A stretch of DNA of 47,007 nucleotides from Ruminococcus sp. (GTDB lineage: Bacteria; Bacillota; Clostridia; Oscillospirales; Ruminococcaceae): the NCBI RefSeq assembly GCF_024691275.1, contig NZ_JAILNU010000006.1, forward strand, positions 1-47,007, in the 5' to 3' direction. The stretch's first letter is position 1; every line of letters starts with the position of its first letter. The notes beneath the pieces are model-generated. The model worked only from the letters and a program-made list of their open reading frames with translations. It was not told where the DNA came from and made no database searches. Of the stretch, positions 34,020 to 42,322 are shown piece after piece. A program made the translations under genes and the position numbers.

Positions 34020-34571
34020 TCACAGCTCCATTTTTATCAACAGCTCTTCTATGGAATCTGCAAGGTGCACCGACTTTCTGTCAACGGACTGAACTGCCAG
34101 TACCTCGTCGGACTCGTTATCTGCCATTACCAGCCATCCGTCGTCGCCGTCTATGGAGCAGCCTCCTATTTTCAGCCAATTGTGCTCATTAAGGTAATTC
34201 GTGTCCTCGAAATTGAAGTTTACCGCAAGCAGCTCCGATATATCGGTATCGGGAACAAGCATATCAAGAGTCACCCCTATAGTGCCGAGCTCGCTGTCAA
34301 AATGCCCGTCAAGGGGCAGAAACCGGTATACCGACAAATATTCCCTTATCTGTTCGGATACACGGAATCCCAGTATGCTTTCGGCTTTGGCAAAGTCCAC
34401 AGGCTTATCCTGCAAAACGGGTGTCCATTCCGCATAGCCCTCATTATCAAGAGTATCGTTCAGATACAGTCCCATATGGCTAAGTTTTTCGATATACGGC
34501 TTTTTTCTGAGAAAAATGACAGCGTTTGCGGCTTTTTCAAAGTAGGTATCGAATGCTTCTTTCATTGACAT
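34020..34571 (-). CDS. SUKH-like protein
   Basis: A 183-residue protein with features of the SUKH (Smi1/Knr4/Syd) superfamily: an EQIREYLSVYRFLPLDG helix-turn, then NWLKIGGCSIDGDDGWLVM and a closing VHLADSIEELLIKM. SUKH proteins often act as immunity proteins to contact-dependent toxins, but many single ones have other roles; no toxin gene is beside it. GGAGG lies 7 bases before ATG. Its own promoter overlaps the 3' end of the sigF gene region. Confidence 0.6.
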   Translation of the reverse strand: MSMKEAFDTYFEKAANAVIFLRKKPYIEKLSHMGLYLNDTLDNEGYAEWTPVLQDKPVDFAKAESILGFRVSEQIREYLSVYRFLPLDGHFDSELGTIGVTLDMLVPDTDISELLAVNFNFEDTNYLNEHNWLKIGGCSIDGDDGWLVMADNESDEVLAVQSVDRKSVHLADSIEELLIKMEL

Positions 34572-34601
34572 GGCGTTTCCTCCGTTTACTGATTTTTTAT
34601 T

Positions 34602-34630
34602 ATTATATCAGCACACAGCGCCAAAGTCAA
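34602..34630 (-). promoter_or_regulatory. Promoter of the SUKH-like gene
   Basis: On the minus strand TTGACT, 17-bp spacer, TATAAT, placed just after the sigF stop codon and about 30 bases before the ATG. Confidence 0.8.
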
Positions 34631-34635
34631 TCGCC

Positions 34636-35295
34636 CTATTTCAGCAGCTCCTCACGCATATAGTTCAGCAGTTTCTTTTCGCGGCGCGACACCTGCACCT
34701 GCGTCATACCGAGAGCCTTTGCGGTCTTTGACTGAGTGAGCCCCTTGAAATAGCGGAGCTCCAGCAGAACGCGGTCATTTTGGGCGAGCCGTGACATTAT
34801 CTGCCGAAGTGCAAGGAGGTCGGTTATGTTCTCATCGGGAGCTTCGGTAGGGATATCGGTCTGTCCCTCGTCGTCATCAGCGGAAGTAAGTGACAGCAGC
34901 GGCTGGCTAACGCAAAGCGCTTCTGAAACGTCGCTCTCATCTGCCCCCGAAAGCTGTGAAAGCTCGGCTATAGTTGGTTCGCGCATCTCGCGCTGACGGA
35001 ACTCCTCGCAGATACGCTGCAAACGCATAGCCAGCTCCTTCAGGCTGCGGCTGACACGGATAACTCCACCGTCCCTGAAAAGCCGCTTTATCTCTCCCAG
35101 TATCACAGGAACGGCATAGGTGGAGAACTTCACGTCCCTGCCGCTGTCGAACGCCTTCACAGCTTTGAGCAGCCCGATACAGCCTGCGGAATACAGGTCT
35201 TCGTACTCTATCCCACGTCCGCGGAAACGGTTCGCGCAAAGGTGGACAAGTCCCAGATTTTCCTCGGCAAGAGGCTTCTTTGTCTCAGTCTCCAT
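34636..35295 (-). CDS. sigF: Sporulation sigma factor F
   Basis: A 219-residue sigma-70 family factor of the SigF/SigG/SigB group. Region 2 (about 10-80) has YEDLYSAGCIGLLKAVKAFD and FSTYAVPVILGEIKRLFRDGG; region 3 follows; region 4 (about 165-215) contains ELRYFKGLTQSKTAKALGMT. It directs forespore transcription and is held in check by SpoIIAB. Position as the last gene after spoIIAA and spoIIAB, overlapping spoIIAB by 11 bases, identifies it as sigF rather than sigG or sigB. Confidence 0.93.
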   Translation of the reverse strand: METETKKPLAEENLGLVHLCANRFRGRGIEYEDLYSAGCIGLLKAVKAFDSGRDVKFSTYAVPVILGEIKRLFRDGGVIRVSRSLKELAMRLQRICEEFRQREMREPTIAELSQLSGADESDVSEALCVSQPLLSLTSADDDEGQTDIPTEAPDENITDLLALRQIMSRLAQNDRVLLELRYFKGLTQSKTAKALGMTQVQVSRREKKLLNYMREELLK

Positions 35296-35722
35296 GTTCC
35301 GACAGCCTTTTGCGCATAGTTATGGTAGTCCCCTTGTCGGGAGCGCTTTTCACTTTCAGCTTGTCCATAAAGGTCTGCATGACGGAAAAGCCCAGTCCCG
35401 AGCGCTCCTCCTCGGGAGCAGTAGTAAAGAGGGGCTCCATTGCCTGCTCCACGTCTGCTATCCCGCAGCCCTTGTCCTTTACTCTTATGTATATTATCCT
35501 TTCGGGCAGCAGCCTTACTGTCAGCTCGATATTGCCTTTTTTATGCCTGTAGCCGTGGACTACCGCATTCGTAACTGCTTCGGAGACAGCTGTCCTTATA
35601 TCGGAAAGCTCCTCCACTGTGGGATCTGCCTGCACCAGAAACGACGACACGACAGCCCTTGCCGTGCTCTCGTTGACAGACAGCGACGGCATGGTGAATT
35701 TTATCTCATTCAGTATTTCCAT
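35285..35722 (-). CDS. spoIIAB: Anti-sigma F factor SpoIIAB
   Basis: A 145-residue GHKL-type kinase. It binds SigF and phosphorylates SpoIIAA. N-box EAVTNAVVHGY, G1 box DKGCGI and the RSGLGF G2 box are present, with the MQTFMD helix after. Length matches the family. AAAAGGAG precedes ATG. It overlaps sigF but is separated from spoIIAA by 214 bases holding an inverted-repeat element, an unusual gap in this operon. Confidence 0.94.
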   Translation of the reverse strand: MEILNEIKFTMPSLSVNESTARAVVSSFLVQADPTVEELSDIRTAVSEAVTNAVVHGYRHKKGNIELTVRLLPERIIYIRVKDKGCGIADVEQAMEPLFTTAPEEERSGLGFSVMQTFMDKLKVKSAPDKGTTITMRKRLSEHGD

Positions 35723-35745
35723 TGCTTTTTCTCCTTTTTTCAGTC

Positions 35746-35928
35746 AGCCGTTAGTCTTCAGCTATTGCAGGAGCTGCCTTTGGCAGCCCGTATTTGCAAG
35801 TTCATGTTATATTTGCATATCGTGCCGAAACGAAAACAAATCAAAGTTTTCGTACAGAGTGAGCGAGACGGCTCAGTCCGCAGCATGGCAAGGTGGCAGC
35901 GTCACTCTGCGGCTAAGGGCTGACGGCT
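35746..35928 (+). repeat. MITE-like repeat inside the spoIIA operon
   Basis: Imperfect 17-bp terminal inverted repeats (AGCCGTTAGTCTTCAGC at 35746 and its partner at 35912-35928, 13 of 17 matching) enclose two hairpins, GCTGCC-TTT-GGCAGC and CGAAAAC/GTTTTCG, and the dispersed-repeat block 35858-35910 also found at 14000-14051. It separates spoIIAA from spoIIAB. Possibly a small non-autonomous transposed unit. Confidence 0.6.
35858..35910 (+). repeat. Dispersed repeat, copy 2
   Basis: Shares AGTGAGCGAG, TGGCAAGG, GCAGCGTCAC and CTGC in order with the minus strand of 14000-14051, with spacing differing by one base. Confidence 0.7.
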
Positions 35929-35936
35929 TTATTACA

Positions 35937-36242
35937 TTACAGTATCTTCACTATGCGTTCTATGCCTGCAAGCTTCAGAACGCGCTTTATGTACGGCTGA
36001 GGATTGTGTACCTCAAGCCTGCCGCCGCACTCGCGCATCAGCTTGCTGCGTCCCATTATAAGCCCGATGCCCGAGCTGTCCATGAACGTTATACCGCCGA
36101 GATCTATGGCAAGCTCACGGGGCTGGGCTGTTATTATGTAGCGGTCGAGCTCACTGCGCAGTTCCTTTGCATTGTGGTGGTCTATTTCACCGCTGAGCAC
36201 CGCAACTGCTGAACCGTTCTCACTTTTTATGTCTATTTTCAT
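35937..36242 (-). CDS. spoIIAA: Anti-anti-sigma factor SpoIIAA
   Basis: A 101-residue STAS-domain protein. The phospho-acceptor Ser lies in FMDSSGIGLIMGR (about 54-66), the signature of SpoIIAA/RsbV. When dephosphorylated by SpoIIE it frees SigF from SpoIIAB. SpoIIAA identity rests on its place before spoIIAB and sigF. AAAGGAGG lies upstream of ATG; a TATAAT is seen on the minus strand at 36288-36293 without a clear -35 or SigH site. Confidence 0.92.
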   Translation of the reverse strand: MKIDIKSENGSAVAVLSGEIDHHNAKELRSELDRYIITAQPRELAIDLGGITFMDSSGIGLIMGRSKLMRECGGRLEVHNPQPYIKRVLKLAGIERIVKIL

Positions 36243-36353
36243 CGCCTTTCCTCCTTTTCAGTGACGGCTTATGCCTCTTTATGCCCTATTATACCACCGC
36301 AGCCGACAGAAATTTGTCGAAACCGCGCCCGTGTTTATTTTTCTCAAAAACAA

Positions 36354-36382
36354 TTGAAACTTTCGCCCTTTGGTGATATAAT
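36354..36382 (+). promoter_or_regulatory. Promoter of the flavodoxin/ferredoxin operon
   Basis: TTGAAA, 17-bp spacer, TATAAT; 47 bases before ATG 36430. Confidence 0.85.
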
Positions 36383-36429
36383 GTAGTATGTGTTATTATG
36401 ACCGATTAAAAATGTTTCAGGGGGAAAAT

Positions 36430-37257
36430 ATGGTTTTATACTTTTCGGCTACGGGAAACACCGAATTTCTGGCAAAGGAGCTTTCAAAAAGGCTCGGTGA
36501 CAGTTCTCTGAACCTCATAAACAGGATAAAAGAGCAGGACTTCTCGCCTGTCGCTTCCGACAAGCCCTTTGTGATCTGCGCTCCTGTATATATATGTGAG
36601 ATGCCTCGTTTTCTCAGCGCTTACCTCAAAAAGCTCCCGCTGACAGGCTCTGATAAAGTATACTTCATCATGAGCAGTGCCGGCTACAGCGGTATTTCGA
36701 GCTATCTTGCGAAAAAGCTGGCAAAGAGGAAGGGACTTCGTTACATGGGGTGCAGCGAAGTCGTTATGCCGAGAAATTACTTCATCGGGCATTATCCCAT
36801 GCAGTCGGGCGAGGAAATAAAGCAGCGCCTGCTCAATGCTTACGAACAGGTCGGCAGCATCGCCGATAATATCGCAAAAGGCAAGATGCTCCGTTCCCGT
36901 CACGTCTATATGTTTGAGAAAGCCATCACACTGCCCTTCAATCCTGTCTGGAGCAAACTCAAGCTCAAGGCAAAGGACTTCGCCGCTACTGACAAATGCG
37001 TGACCTGCGGCAGATGCGTGCAGGTGTGCCCCCTCAATAACATCTCCATAAAGGACGGCAGACCCGTATGGAGCGACAACTGCACACACTGCATGGCGTG
37101 TATCGGGAACTGTCCTGCCGAAGCCATAAATTACGGCAATGCAGGCGCTTCCAAAGCAAAGTACAACTTCAGTAAGTACAAACACTTCCTGAACGAAAAA
37201 AATACCGATATCCACACCCCTGACCCAAAGATATACAAAAGGAGAAAAAATGGCTAA
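36430..37257 (+). CDS. EFR1-type flavodoxin/ferredoxin fusion
   Basis: A 275-residue redox protein. The flavodoxin-like N terminus starts with FSATGNTEFLAKEL (FMN phosphate loop); the C terminus carries two [4Fe-4S] motifs, CVTCGRCVQVCP and CTHCMACIGNCP. This domain order is that of the EFR1 family. Its redox partner is unknown. CAGGGGGA lies upstream of ATG 36430; a start at 36388 would leave unconserved residues. It overlaps the flavin reductase-like gene by 8 bases and probably feeds or uses it. Confidence 0.85.
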   Translation: MVLYFSATGNTEFLAKELSKRLGDSSLNLINRIKEQDFSPVASDKPFVICAPVYICEMPRFLSAYLKKLPLTGSDKVYFIMSSAGYSGISSYLAKKLAKRKGLRYMGCSEVVMPRNYFIGHYPMQSGEEIKQRLLNAYEQVGSIADNIAKGKMLRSRHVYMFEKAITLPFNPVWSKLKLKAKDFAATDKCVTCGRCVQVCPLNNISIKDGRPVWSDNCTHCMACIGNCPAEAINYGNAGASKAKYNFSKYKHFLNEKNTDIHTPDPKIYKRRKNG

Positions 37258-37843
37258 ACAATTCTGGAAAGGCAGTACTCTTCTCGCACCCGTGCCTGCC
37301 GCTCTCGTGACCTGCGGCACTATGGAAGAACCCAATGTGCTCACTATCGGCTGGACGGGCATAGTATGTACAAGACCGCCAATGACCTATATATCTGTGC
37401 GTCCCGAACGCTATTCCCATGATATCATAAAGAATTCAGGCGAATTCGTCATAAATCTCACTACCTCGGCTATGTGCCGCGAGACCGACTTCTGCGGTGT
37501 CAAAAGCGGCAAGGATACCGACAAGCTGGCAGTCTGCGGCTTCCATACCGTCCCTGCACACGAGGTAGCTCCGCCGCTTATCGAGGAATGTCCCCTGAGC
37601 CTTGAATGTCGGGTCGTTGACGAAAAGCTCCTCGGCTCTCACACCATGTTCCTTGCCGAGATAGTCGGCATAGACGCTGACGAGAAGTTCATCGACAGCA
37701 AGGGCAAACTCAATTTACAGCAGTGCGGTCTCATGGCTTTTGCCCACGGTGAATACTTCGCCCTCGGAAGGAAGCTGGGCGACTTCGGATTCTCTGTCCG
37801 CAAAAAGAAGAAGCACCGCAAGCCGCCGCAGAAAAAGTCATGA
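37250..37843 (+). CDS. Flavin reductase-like protein
   Basis: A 197-residue FMN-binding split-barrel protein of the flavin reductase-like family. TIGWTGIVCTRPPMTYISVRP is the typical FMN-binding strand pair, then FVINL and FCGVKSGKDTDK. The tail is very basic (RKKKKHRKPPQKKS). It overlaps the preceding iron-sulfur protein, so the two likely form one electron-transfer pair. It runs convergently into the next gene with a 6-base overlap of 3' ends. Confidence 0.88.
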   Translation: MAKQFWKGSTLLAPVPAALVTCGTMEEPNVLTIGWTGIVCTRPPMTYISVRPERYSHDIIKNSGEFVINLTTSAMCRETDFCGVKSGKDTDKLAVCGFHTVPAHEVAPPLIEECPLSLECRVVDEKLLGSHTMFLAEIVGIDADEKFIDSKGKLNLQQCGLMAFAHGEYFALGRKLGDFGFSVRKKKKHRKPPQKKS

Positions 37844-38179
37844 CGAGATATCCTCGATGAAGCGCTTCAGTTCACTCTCGGACGAGAAATATATCCCATC
37901 GGCGAGCATCTCCCTGTCATGGTCGGGAAGCAGGCGCAGGTCAACATCTATCAGCAGGTACGGCTTTTCAGCTCCCCTTCTGAACACCGCAGCCCTTCCC
38001 CCGCTCTCACGGACAGTGAAAAGAGGGTCTTCCTCCTGCTCAATGGCAGCTGCTGCCAGCCGTGTTTCGAGATTGTGTCTGCGCACTGTTTGTCCCAATG
38101 TGCATACCGTTATGAACCCCGATACCGTTATTGCTGTAAGAAGCGTAAAATAAATCATTTTCGCACTTTTCAGCGTCAT
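37838..38179 (-). CDS. BofC-like C-terminal-domain protein
   Basis: A 113-residue membrane-anchored protein: an N-terminal helix (MIYFTLLTAITVSGFITVC), then about 60 residues with DVDLRLLPDHDREMLADGIYFSSESELKRFIED, the pattern I associate with BofC C-terminal-domain proteins of Clostridia, which occur near sporulation genes. AAAGGAGTGATATA precedes the ATG. Family assignment is by pattern only. It converges on the flavin reductase gene. Confidence 0.6.
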   Translation of the reverse strand: MTLKSAKMIYFTLLTAITVSGFITVCTLGQTVRRHNLETRLAAAAIEQEEDPLFTVRESGGRAAVFRRGAEKPYLLIDVDLRLLPDHDREMLADGIYFSSESELKRFIEDISS

Positions 38180-38265
38180 TATATCACTCCTTTGCCGAAT
38201 TATCCTTAAATATTATCGCCCGATTTTTCTATATTATACAAAATGCCGATTTTTTCGGAAAAGCC

Positions 38266-38294
38266 TTAACATTTACGCATCAAAGTGATATAAT
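38266..38294 (+). promoter_or_regulatory. Promoter of the class A PBP gene
   Basis: TTAACA, 17-bp spacer, TATAAT, about 75 bases before the PBP ATG. Confidence 0.75.
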
Positions 38295-38328
38295 GTATAA
38301 TGTATATTTATATGCAAAAATATATTTG

Positions 38329-38373
38329 AAAGGAGCTGCCGCCTCTTTCATGGCGGTCATTCTTGCAAAATGA
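38329..38373 (+). promoter_or_regulatory. PBP leader: hairpin and seven-codon reading frame
   Basis: AAAGGAG at 38329 is 34 bases from the PBP start. A short frame ATG(38350) MAVILAK-stop ends in ATGA overlapping the PBP ATG. The hairpin CCGCC-TCTTTCAT-GGCGG includes that upstream ATG in its loop and stem, and an alternative pairing GAAAGGAG with CTCTTTC would hide the ribosome site. This suggests translational coupling or control. Confidence 0.45.
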
Positions 38374-41054
38374 AAGATAAAAATTACCCACCTTCCGATC
38401 AGTTCAGCAGCAGACCTGCCGAACGTCAGACACCACCAAAAAAGAAAAAGAAAAAACACAGCAAGCCTTTCATCATCTTCAAAAAGCTGATGACTGTTAT
38501 CGCTACCACGCTGCTCTCGCTGACGCTGGTATGCATTATAACGGGTACTATCGTTACAACGGCTCTGACTGTCTACGTCCTCAACTTTATGGACGAATCA
38601 ACAAATATTACTATCCAGGAGCTGGAATCGGGAAGCGATACCTACTTCTACGGTGACGAGCTCAATCCCGAAACAGGCGAACCTGAGCTTTCTGTCATAC
38701 ACTGGGTGCCTAACCAGGTAAACCGTATCCCTGTCGGCATAGAAAGAATCCCACAGCACGTCCGCAACGCTTTCGTTTACACCGAGGACGAGCGTTTCTA
38801 CGTTCATGACGGTGTTGACTACAAGCGTACATTCTCGGCTTTCGCAAATATGTTCCTTCACTTCTACGATACCGAGCAGGGCGGTTCAACTATCACTCAG
38901 CAGCTCATCAAAAACCTTTCGGGCGATGACGAACATACCCCGCAGCGTAAGATACGTGAGATATTCTCCGCTATGCAGCTGGAAAAGACCTACTCAAAGG
39001 ACGAGATACTTGAGGAATACCTCAATTATATCAGCTTCGGCGGCGCTACAAACGGTATACAGCTCGCTGCTATCAACTACTTCGGAAAGAGCGTCGAAGA
39101 CCTCACTATCCCCGAGGCTGCTGTTCTCGCTGCTATCCCTAAGAGCCCTGAGGAATACGGCCCTTACGTTGAGTACTATGAGGACGACGACCCGAACAAG
39201 CGCCTGCTTATCGACGGACGTGCAAATAACAAGCCCCGTCAGGAATACGTTCTCTACAAGCTCTATGAGAACGGCGTTATCTCATACGATGAATACCAGC
39301 AGTATATAGCTGCTCCGCTCATATTCAGAGACTCAGAGGAATACAAACAGGCTCACCCGGAGGAGGAAGCTCAGAAGCTCGAAGAGGAAGAGCGTTCTTA
39401 CAGCTGGGTAGTCGATGCGACTTACTATGAAGCTGTACAGATATTCATGGACAAGTTCGATCTCGAATACGACAAGGCTATGGAAAAGCTCCAGAAGGGC
39501 GGCTATAAGGTATATACCACCTACGATGCAAGAATGCAGAAGCATGTTGAGGATAAGCTCCTCGACATAAACAATATAGTACCTGATTGGCAGGTACGCA
39601 AATACGCCGACATGGAGCCATACGGCAGCCCTGACGGCGTAGCAGAGGAATACCTCCCGCATATCGCTTTCGTCGCTCTGAACTACGAGGGCGAGGTGCT
39701 CTGTGCAGTCGGCGATATCGGACCAAAGGTAGGCTCTCTCGGCACAAACTACGCTGTTCGTAAAGCAGACGGCAGACAGGTAGGTTCAACTATCAAGCCT
39801 ATCACGACCTATGGCTACGGTATCGAAACAGGTCAGATCTGCTGGGGAACACCTATAAAGAACTACGGTATCTTCAAGGGCGAGGACGGAAATATGTGGC
39901 CGTTCAACTACGGAAGAGAAGCAGGTAACGGTAGTAACCTTCCTGTATATTACGCACTCCAGAAGTCTTTCAATACTGTTCCTGCTCAGCTCTGCGAACA
40001 GTTCGGCATAGATAACGTATACAAGTTCGCTACGGAAAAGCTCGGCTTACAGCTCGATCCCGCAGATAAGAACTACTCACCTCTGACCATCGGTTCACTC
40101 GATACAGGTGTAACTCTCGAAAACCTCGTAAACGCTTATCTCCCTTACGGAAACCGCGGTATCTATAACGAGGCTCACATAATCTCACGTATCGAGGACA
40201 GCACTCAGCAGATAATCTACCAGAACAACGGCAACCCAAGACCTGCCGTATCTGACGAGACCGCATGGGTAATGAACAGACTCCTCAAAAACGTTGTTGA
40301 AAACGGTACAGGTACTGCCGCAAGACTCACCAACAAGGTCGTAGTCGGAAAGACAGGTACTACCGAGGACTGGTACGACGAGTGCTTCGTAGGTCTTACA
40401 CGCGATTTCGTAAGCGGTATGACCATGGGTTATAAATACAAGACTCCTTCGCTTGAACTTAAAGGCATCAATTCAGCTCAGATATGGCAGAACATCATCG
40501 GTGATTACGCTAATACGATGTACCCTGATACAGGAAGTGACTTCGACTCAGTCAAGTCTGTAATCGAAGCTCCTATGTGTACTTCTACAAACCAGATCGC
40601 AGGACAGTACTGCGGCAAGGGTCCGATAGGCTACTGGAAGTCGGAAGTTACAGATACCTATTCTCCTCCATACTGCGCAGGCGCTCACGGTTACTCGAAT
40701 AATTCACAGACAGGCGGCAGCACCACAGGCAACGGCGGCGGTACTGCTACAGGCGGCGGTACTGCTACAGGCGGCGGCACTGCTACAGGCGGCGGCACTG
40801 CTACAGGCGGCGACGCTACAGGCGGCGGCACAGGCGGCGGTACTGCTACAGGCGGCGACGCAACAGGCGGTGCAGGCGGCTACACAGGCGGCGATGCAAC
40901 AGGCGGCGGCACAGGCGGTTACACAGGCGGCGGCGACGCTACAGGCGGCGGCACAGGCGGCGGTACTGCTACAGGCGGCGGCGGTGACGCAGGCGGTTAC
41001 ACAGGCGGCGGCGATGCAGCAGGCGGCGGCGGTGACGCAGCAGGCGGCGTTTAA
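38370..41054 (+). CDS. Class A penicillin-binding protein with Gly-rich tail
   Basis: An 894-residue bifunctional peptidoglycan synthase (PBP1a type). A basic cytoplasmic start and one transmembrane helix (about 36-62) precede the glycosyltransferase domain with catalytic Glu 139 in TEDERF and GGSTITQQLIKNL. The transpeptidase has SxxK Ser 473 in GSTIKPI, SxN 533-535 in KSFNTV and KTG at 661. From about residue 782 to the end it consists of Gly, Thr, Ala and Asp in short repeats (GGGTAT, GGDAT, GGYT), a flexible tail outside the membrane. See the leader entry for the start. Its own promoter drives it. Confidence 0.94.
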   Translation: MKDKNYPPSDQFSSRPAERQTPPKKKKKKHSKPFIIFKKLMTVIATTLLSLTLVCIITGTIVTTALTVYVLNFMDESTNITIQELESGSDTYFYGDELNPETGEPELSVIHWVPNQVNRIPVGIERIPQHVRNAFVYTEDERFYVHDGVDYKRTFSAFANMFLHFYDTEQGGSTITQQLIKNLSGDDEHTPQRKIREIFSAMQLEKTYSKDEILEEYLNYISFGGATNGIQLAAINYFGKSVEDLTIPEAAVLAAIPKSPEEYGPYVEYYEDDDPNKRLLIDGRANNKPRQEYVLYKLYENGVISYDEYQQYIAAPLIFRDSEEYKQAHPEEEAQKLEEEERSYSWVVDATYYEAVQIFMDKFDLEYDKAMEKLQKGGYKVYTTYDARMQKHVEDKLLDINNIVPDWQVRKYADMEPYGSPDGVAEEYLPHIAFVALNYEGEVLCAVGDIGPKVGSLGTNYAVRKADGRQVGSTIKPITTYGYGIETGQICWGTPIKNYGIFKGEDGNMWPFNYGREAGNGSNLPVYYALQKSFNTVPAQLCEQFGIDNVYKFATEKLGLQLDPADKNYSPLTIGSLDTGVTLENLVNAYLPYGNRGIYNEAHIISRIEDSTQQIIYQNNGNPRPAVSDETAWVMNRLLKNVVENGTGTAARLTNKVVVGKTGTTEDWYDECFVGLTRDFVSGMTMGYKYKTPSLELKGINSAQIWQNIIGDYANTMYPDTGSDFDSVKSVIEAPMCTSTNQIAGQYCGKGPIGYWKSEVTDTYSPPYCAGAHGYSNNSQTGGSTTGNGGGTATGGGTATGGGTATGGGTATGGDATGGGTGGGTATGGDATGGAGGYTGGDATGGGTGGYTGGGDATGGGTGGGTATGGGGDAGGYTGGGDAAGGGGDAAGGV
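40712..41051 (+). repeat. Gly-Thr-Ala-rich short-unit tandem repeat in the PBP gene
   Basis: Imperfect units of 15-24 bases built on ACAGGCGGCGG-TACTGCT make up the last 340 bases of the PBP gene. Repeats of this kind expand and contract by slippage, so tail length may vary between strains. All indels seen keep the frame. Confidence 0.9.
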
Positions 41055-41074
41055 TATTGATAACAGGTGATATT

Positions 41075-42190
41075 TTGAACGATAAGATCAGATTGTGCTG
41101 TCCATGCCATTTTGGGCTGGAAAGCGTATTAAAATATGAAATACAAAAAATAGGCGGTACTGACCTGAAAGTCAGCGACGGAAAGATAAGCTTCACGGGC
41201 GACGAGAATATCCTCGCCCGCGCCAATCTTTGCCTTTCTACCGCAGAGAGAGTTCTTGTTGAGCTCATCGAATTCAAAGCCACGACCTTTGAGGAGCTCT
41301 TTCAGGGCGTTAAGGCTGTGGAGTTGGAACGCTACATCGGTCCACAGGACGCTTTTCCTGTAAAGGGATACTCCCTCAACTCTGCACTTCACAGCGTTCC
41401 CGACTGCCAGTCTATAGTAAAAAAGGCGGCAGTTGAAAGGCTCAAATCCAAGTACGGTATAAACTGGTTCGACGAAAGCGGTCCCACAGTGCAGATAAAG
41501 TTCAGCATACTCAAGGACGTGGTTTCCATTTACCTCGACACAAGCGGTGTGGGACTTCACAAGCGCGGCTACAGGAGAAATTCCAACGCCGCACCGATCA
41601 AGGAGACTCTCGCAGCAGGCATCATCGACCTTGCAAGAGTCCGTCCCGACTCAATAGTATGCGATCCTTTCTGCGGAAGCGGTACTCTCCTCATAGAAGC
41701 TGCTCTCAAAGCGCTGAAAATAGCTCCCGGCATCAACAGACGCTTTGCGGCTGAAAAATGGAGCTGCTTCGATCCGAAGCTGTGGCAGGAAGAAAGAAAA
41801 AGAGCTATCGACAGCGTTGACAGAACCGCTGAATTTCACGGAATAGGCGCTGATATCGACGACGCAGCCGTAGCGCTGACGCTGGATAACGCTCACAAGG
41901 CAGGCATAAAGTCAAGGCTGAAGATCGAACAGGCTGATATAACGAAGTTCGTTCAGCCTGAGGACTCAATAGTCATCTGCAACCCTCCATACGGCGAGCG
42001 ACTGCTCGAACTGAGAGAGGCTGAGGACATATACCGCAAAATGGGAAGAGTCCTCGGAAAGGGCGGCAGCAAACAGAGCTACATCATCTCCCCACACGAG
42101 GAGTTCGAGAAGTTCTTCGGCGCGGAAGCACACAAGCGCAGAAAGCTCTACAACGGCATGATAAAGTGTCAGTTATATATGTACTTCTAA
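41075..42190 (+). CDS. THUMP-domain rRNA methyltransferase (RlmL/YpsC-like)
   Basis: A 371-residue class I SAM-dependent methyltransferase. The N terminus carries a THUMP RNA-binding domain (about 45-155). The catalytic half has the SAM motif DPFCGSGTLLIEA and the amino-methyltransferase motif NPPYGERL. These match the 23S rRNA m2G methyltransferase RlmL (Bacillus YpsC). Start TTG at 41075 follows ACAGGTGA; a TTG at 41057 lies too near the preceding PBP stop to have a ribosome site. It is 20 bases downstream of the PBP gene. Confidence 0.9.
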   Translation: MNDKIRLCCPCHFGLESVLKYEIQKIGGTDLKVSDGKISFTGDENILARANLCLSTAERVLVELIEFKATTFEELFQGVKAVELERYIGPQDAFPVKGYSLNSALHSVPDCQSIVKKAAVERLKSKYGINWFDESGPTVQIKFSILKDVVSIYLDTSGVGLHKRGYRRNSNAAPIKETLAAGIIDLARVRPDSIVCDPFCGSGTLLIEAALKALKIAPGINRRFAAEKWSCFDPKLWQEERKRAIDSVDRTAEFHGIGADIDDAAVALTLDNAHKAGIKSRLKIEQADITKFVQPEDSIVICNPPYGERLLELREAEDIYRKMGRVLGKGGSKQSYIISPHEEFEKFFGAEAHKRRKLYNGMIKCQLYMYF

Positions 42191-42213
42191 CTATAATTTT
42201 CATAGAGCCATTT

Positions 42214-42245
42214 AAGGGAACGCTTTCATTTGCAAGGCGTTCCCT
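42214..42245 (+). terminator. Terminator of the methyltransferase gene
   Basis: GGGAACGC pairs with GCGTTCCC, followed by TCTTTC. Confidence 0.75.
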
Positions 42246-42280
42246 CTTTCAAAACAGACCAACATACTGCTTGCAAAACT

Positions 42281-42312
42281 AAAAGCTCCGTTTTTCGCGG
42301 AGCTTTCATTTT
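42281..42312 (+). terminator. Hairpin directly before comF
   Basis: AAAGCTCCG and CGGAGCTTT with a TTTTTCG loop, followed by CATTTT. It ends a few bases before the comF ribosome site and may attenuate it. Confidence 0.6.
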
Positions 42313-42322
42313 AGGTGATGAT

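Noticed and set aside
34020-34571. Toxin-immunity pair with the SUKH-like protein as immunity gene
   Set aside because: No toxin-like gene lies beside it; neighbours are the GH5 gene and sigF.
36484-37362. 292-residue minus-strand reading frame
   Set aside because: Antisense to the flavodoxin/ferredoxin gene; no ribosome site and low-complexity His/Ala content.
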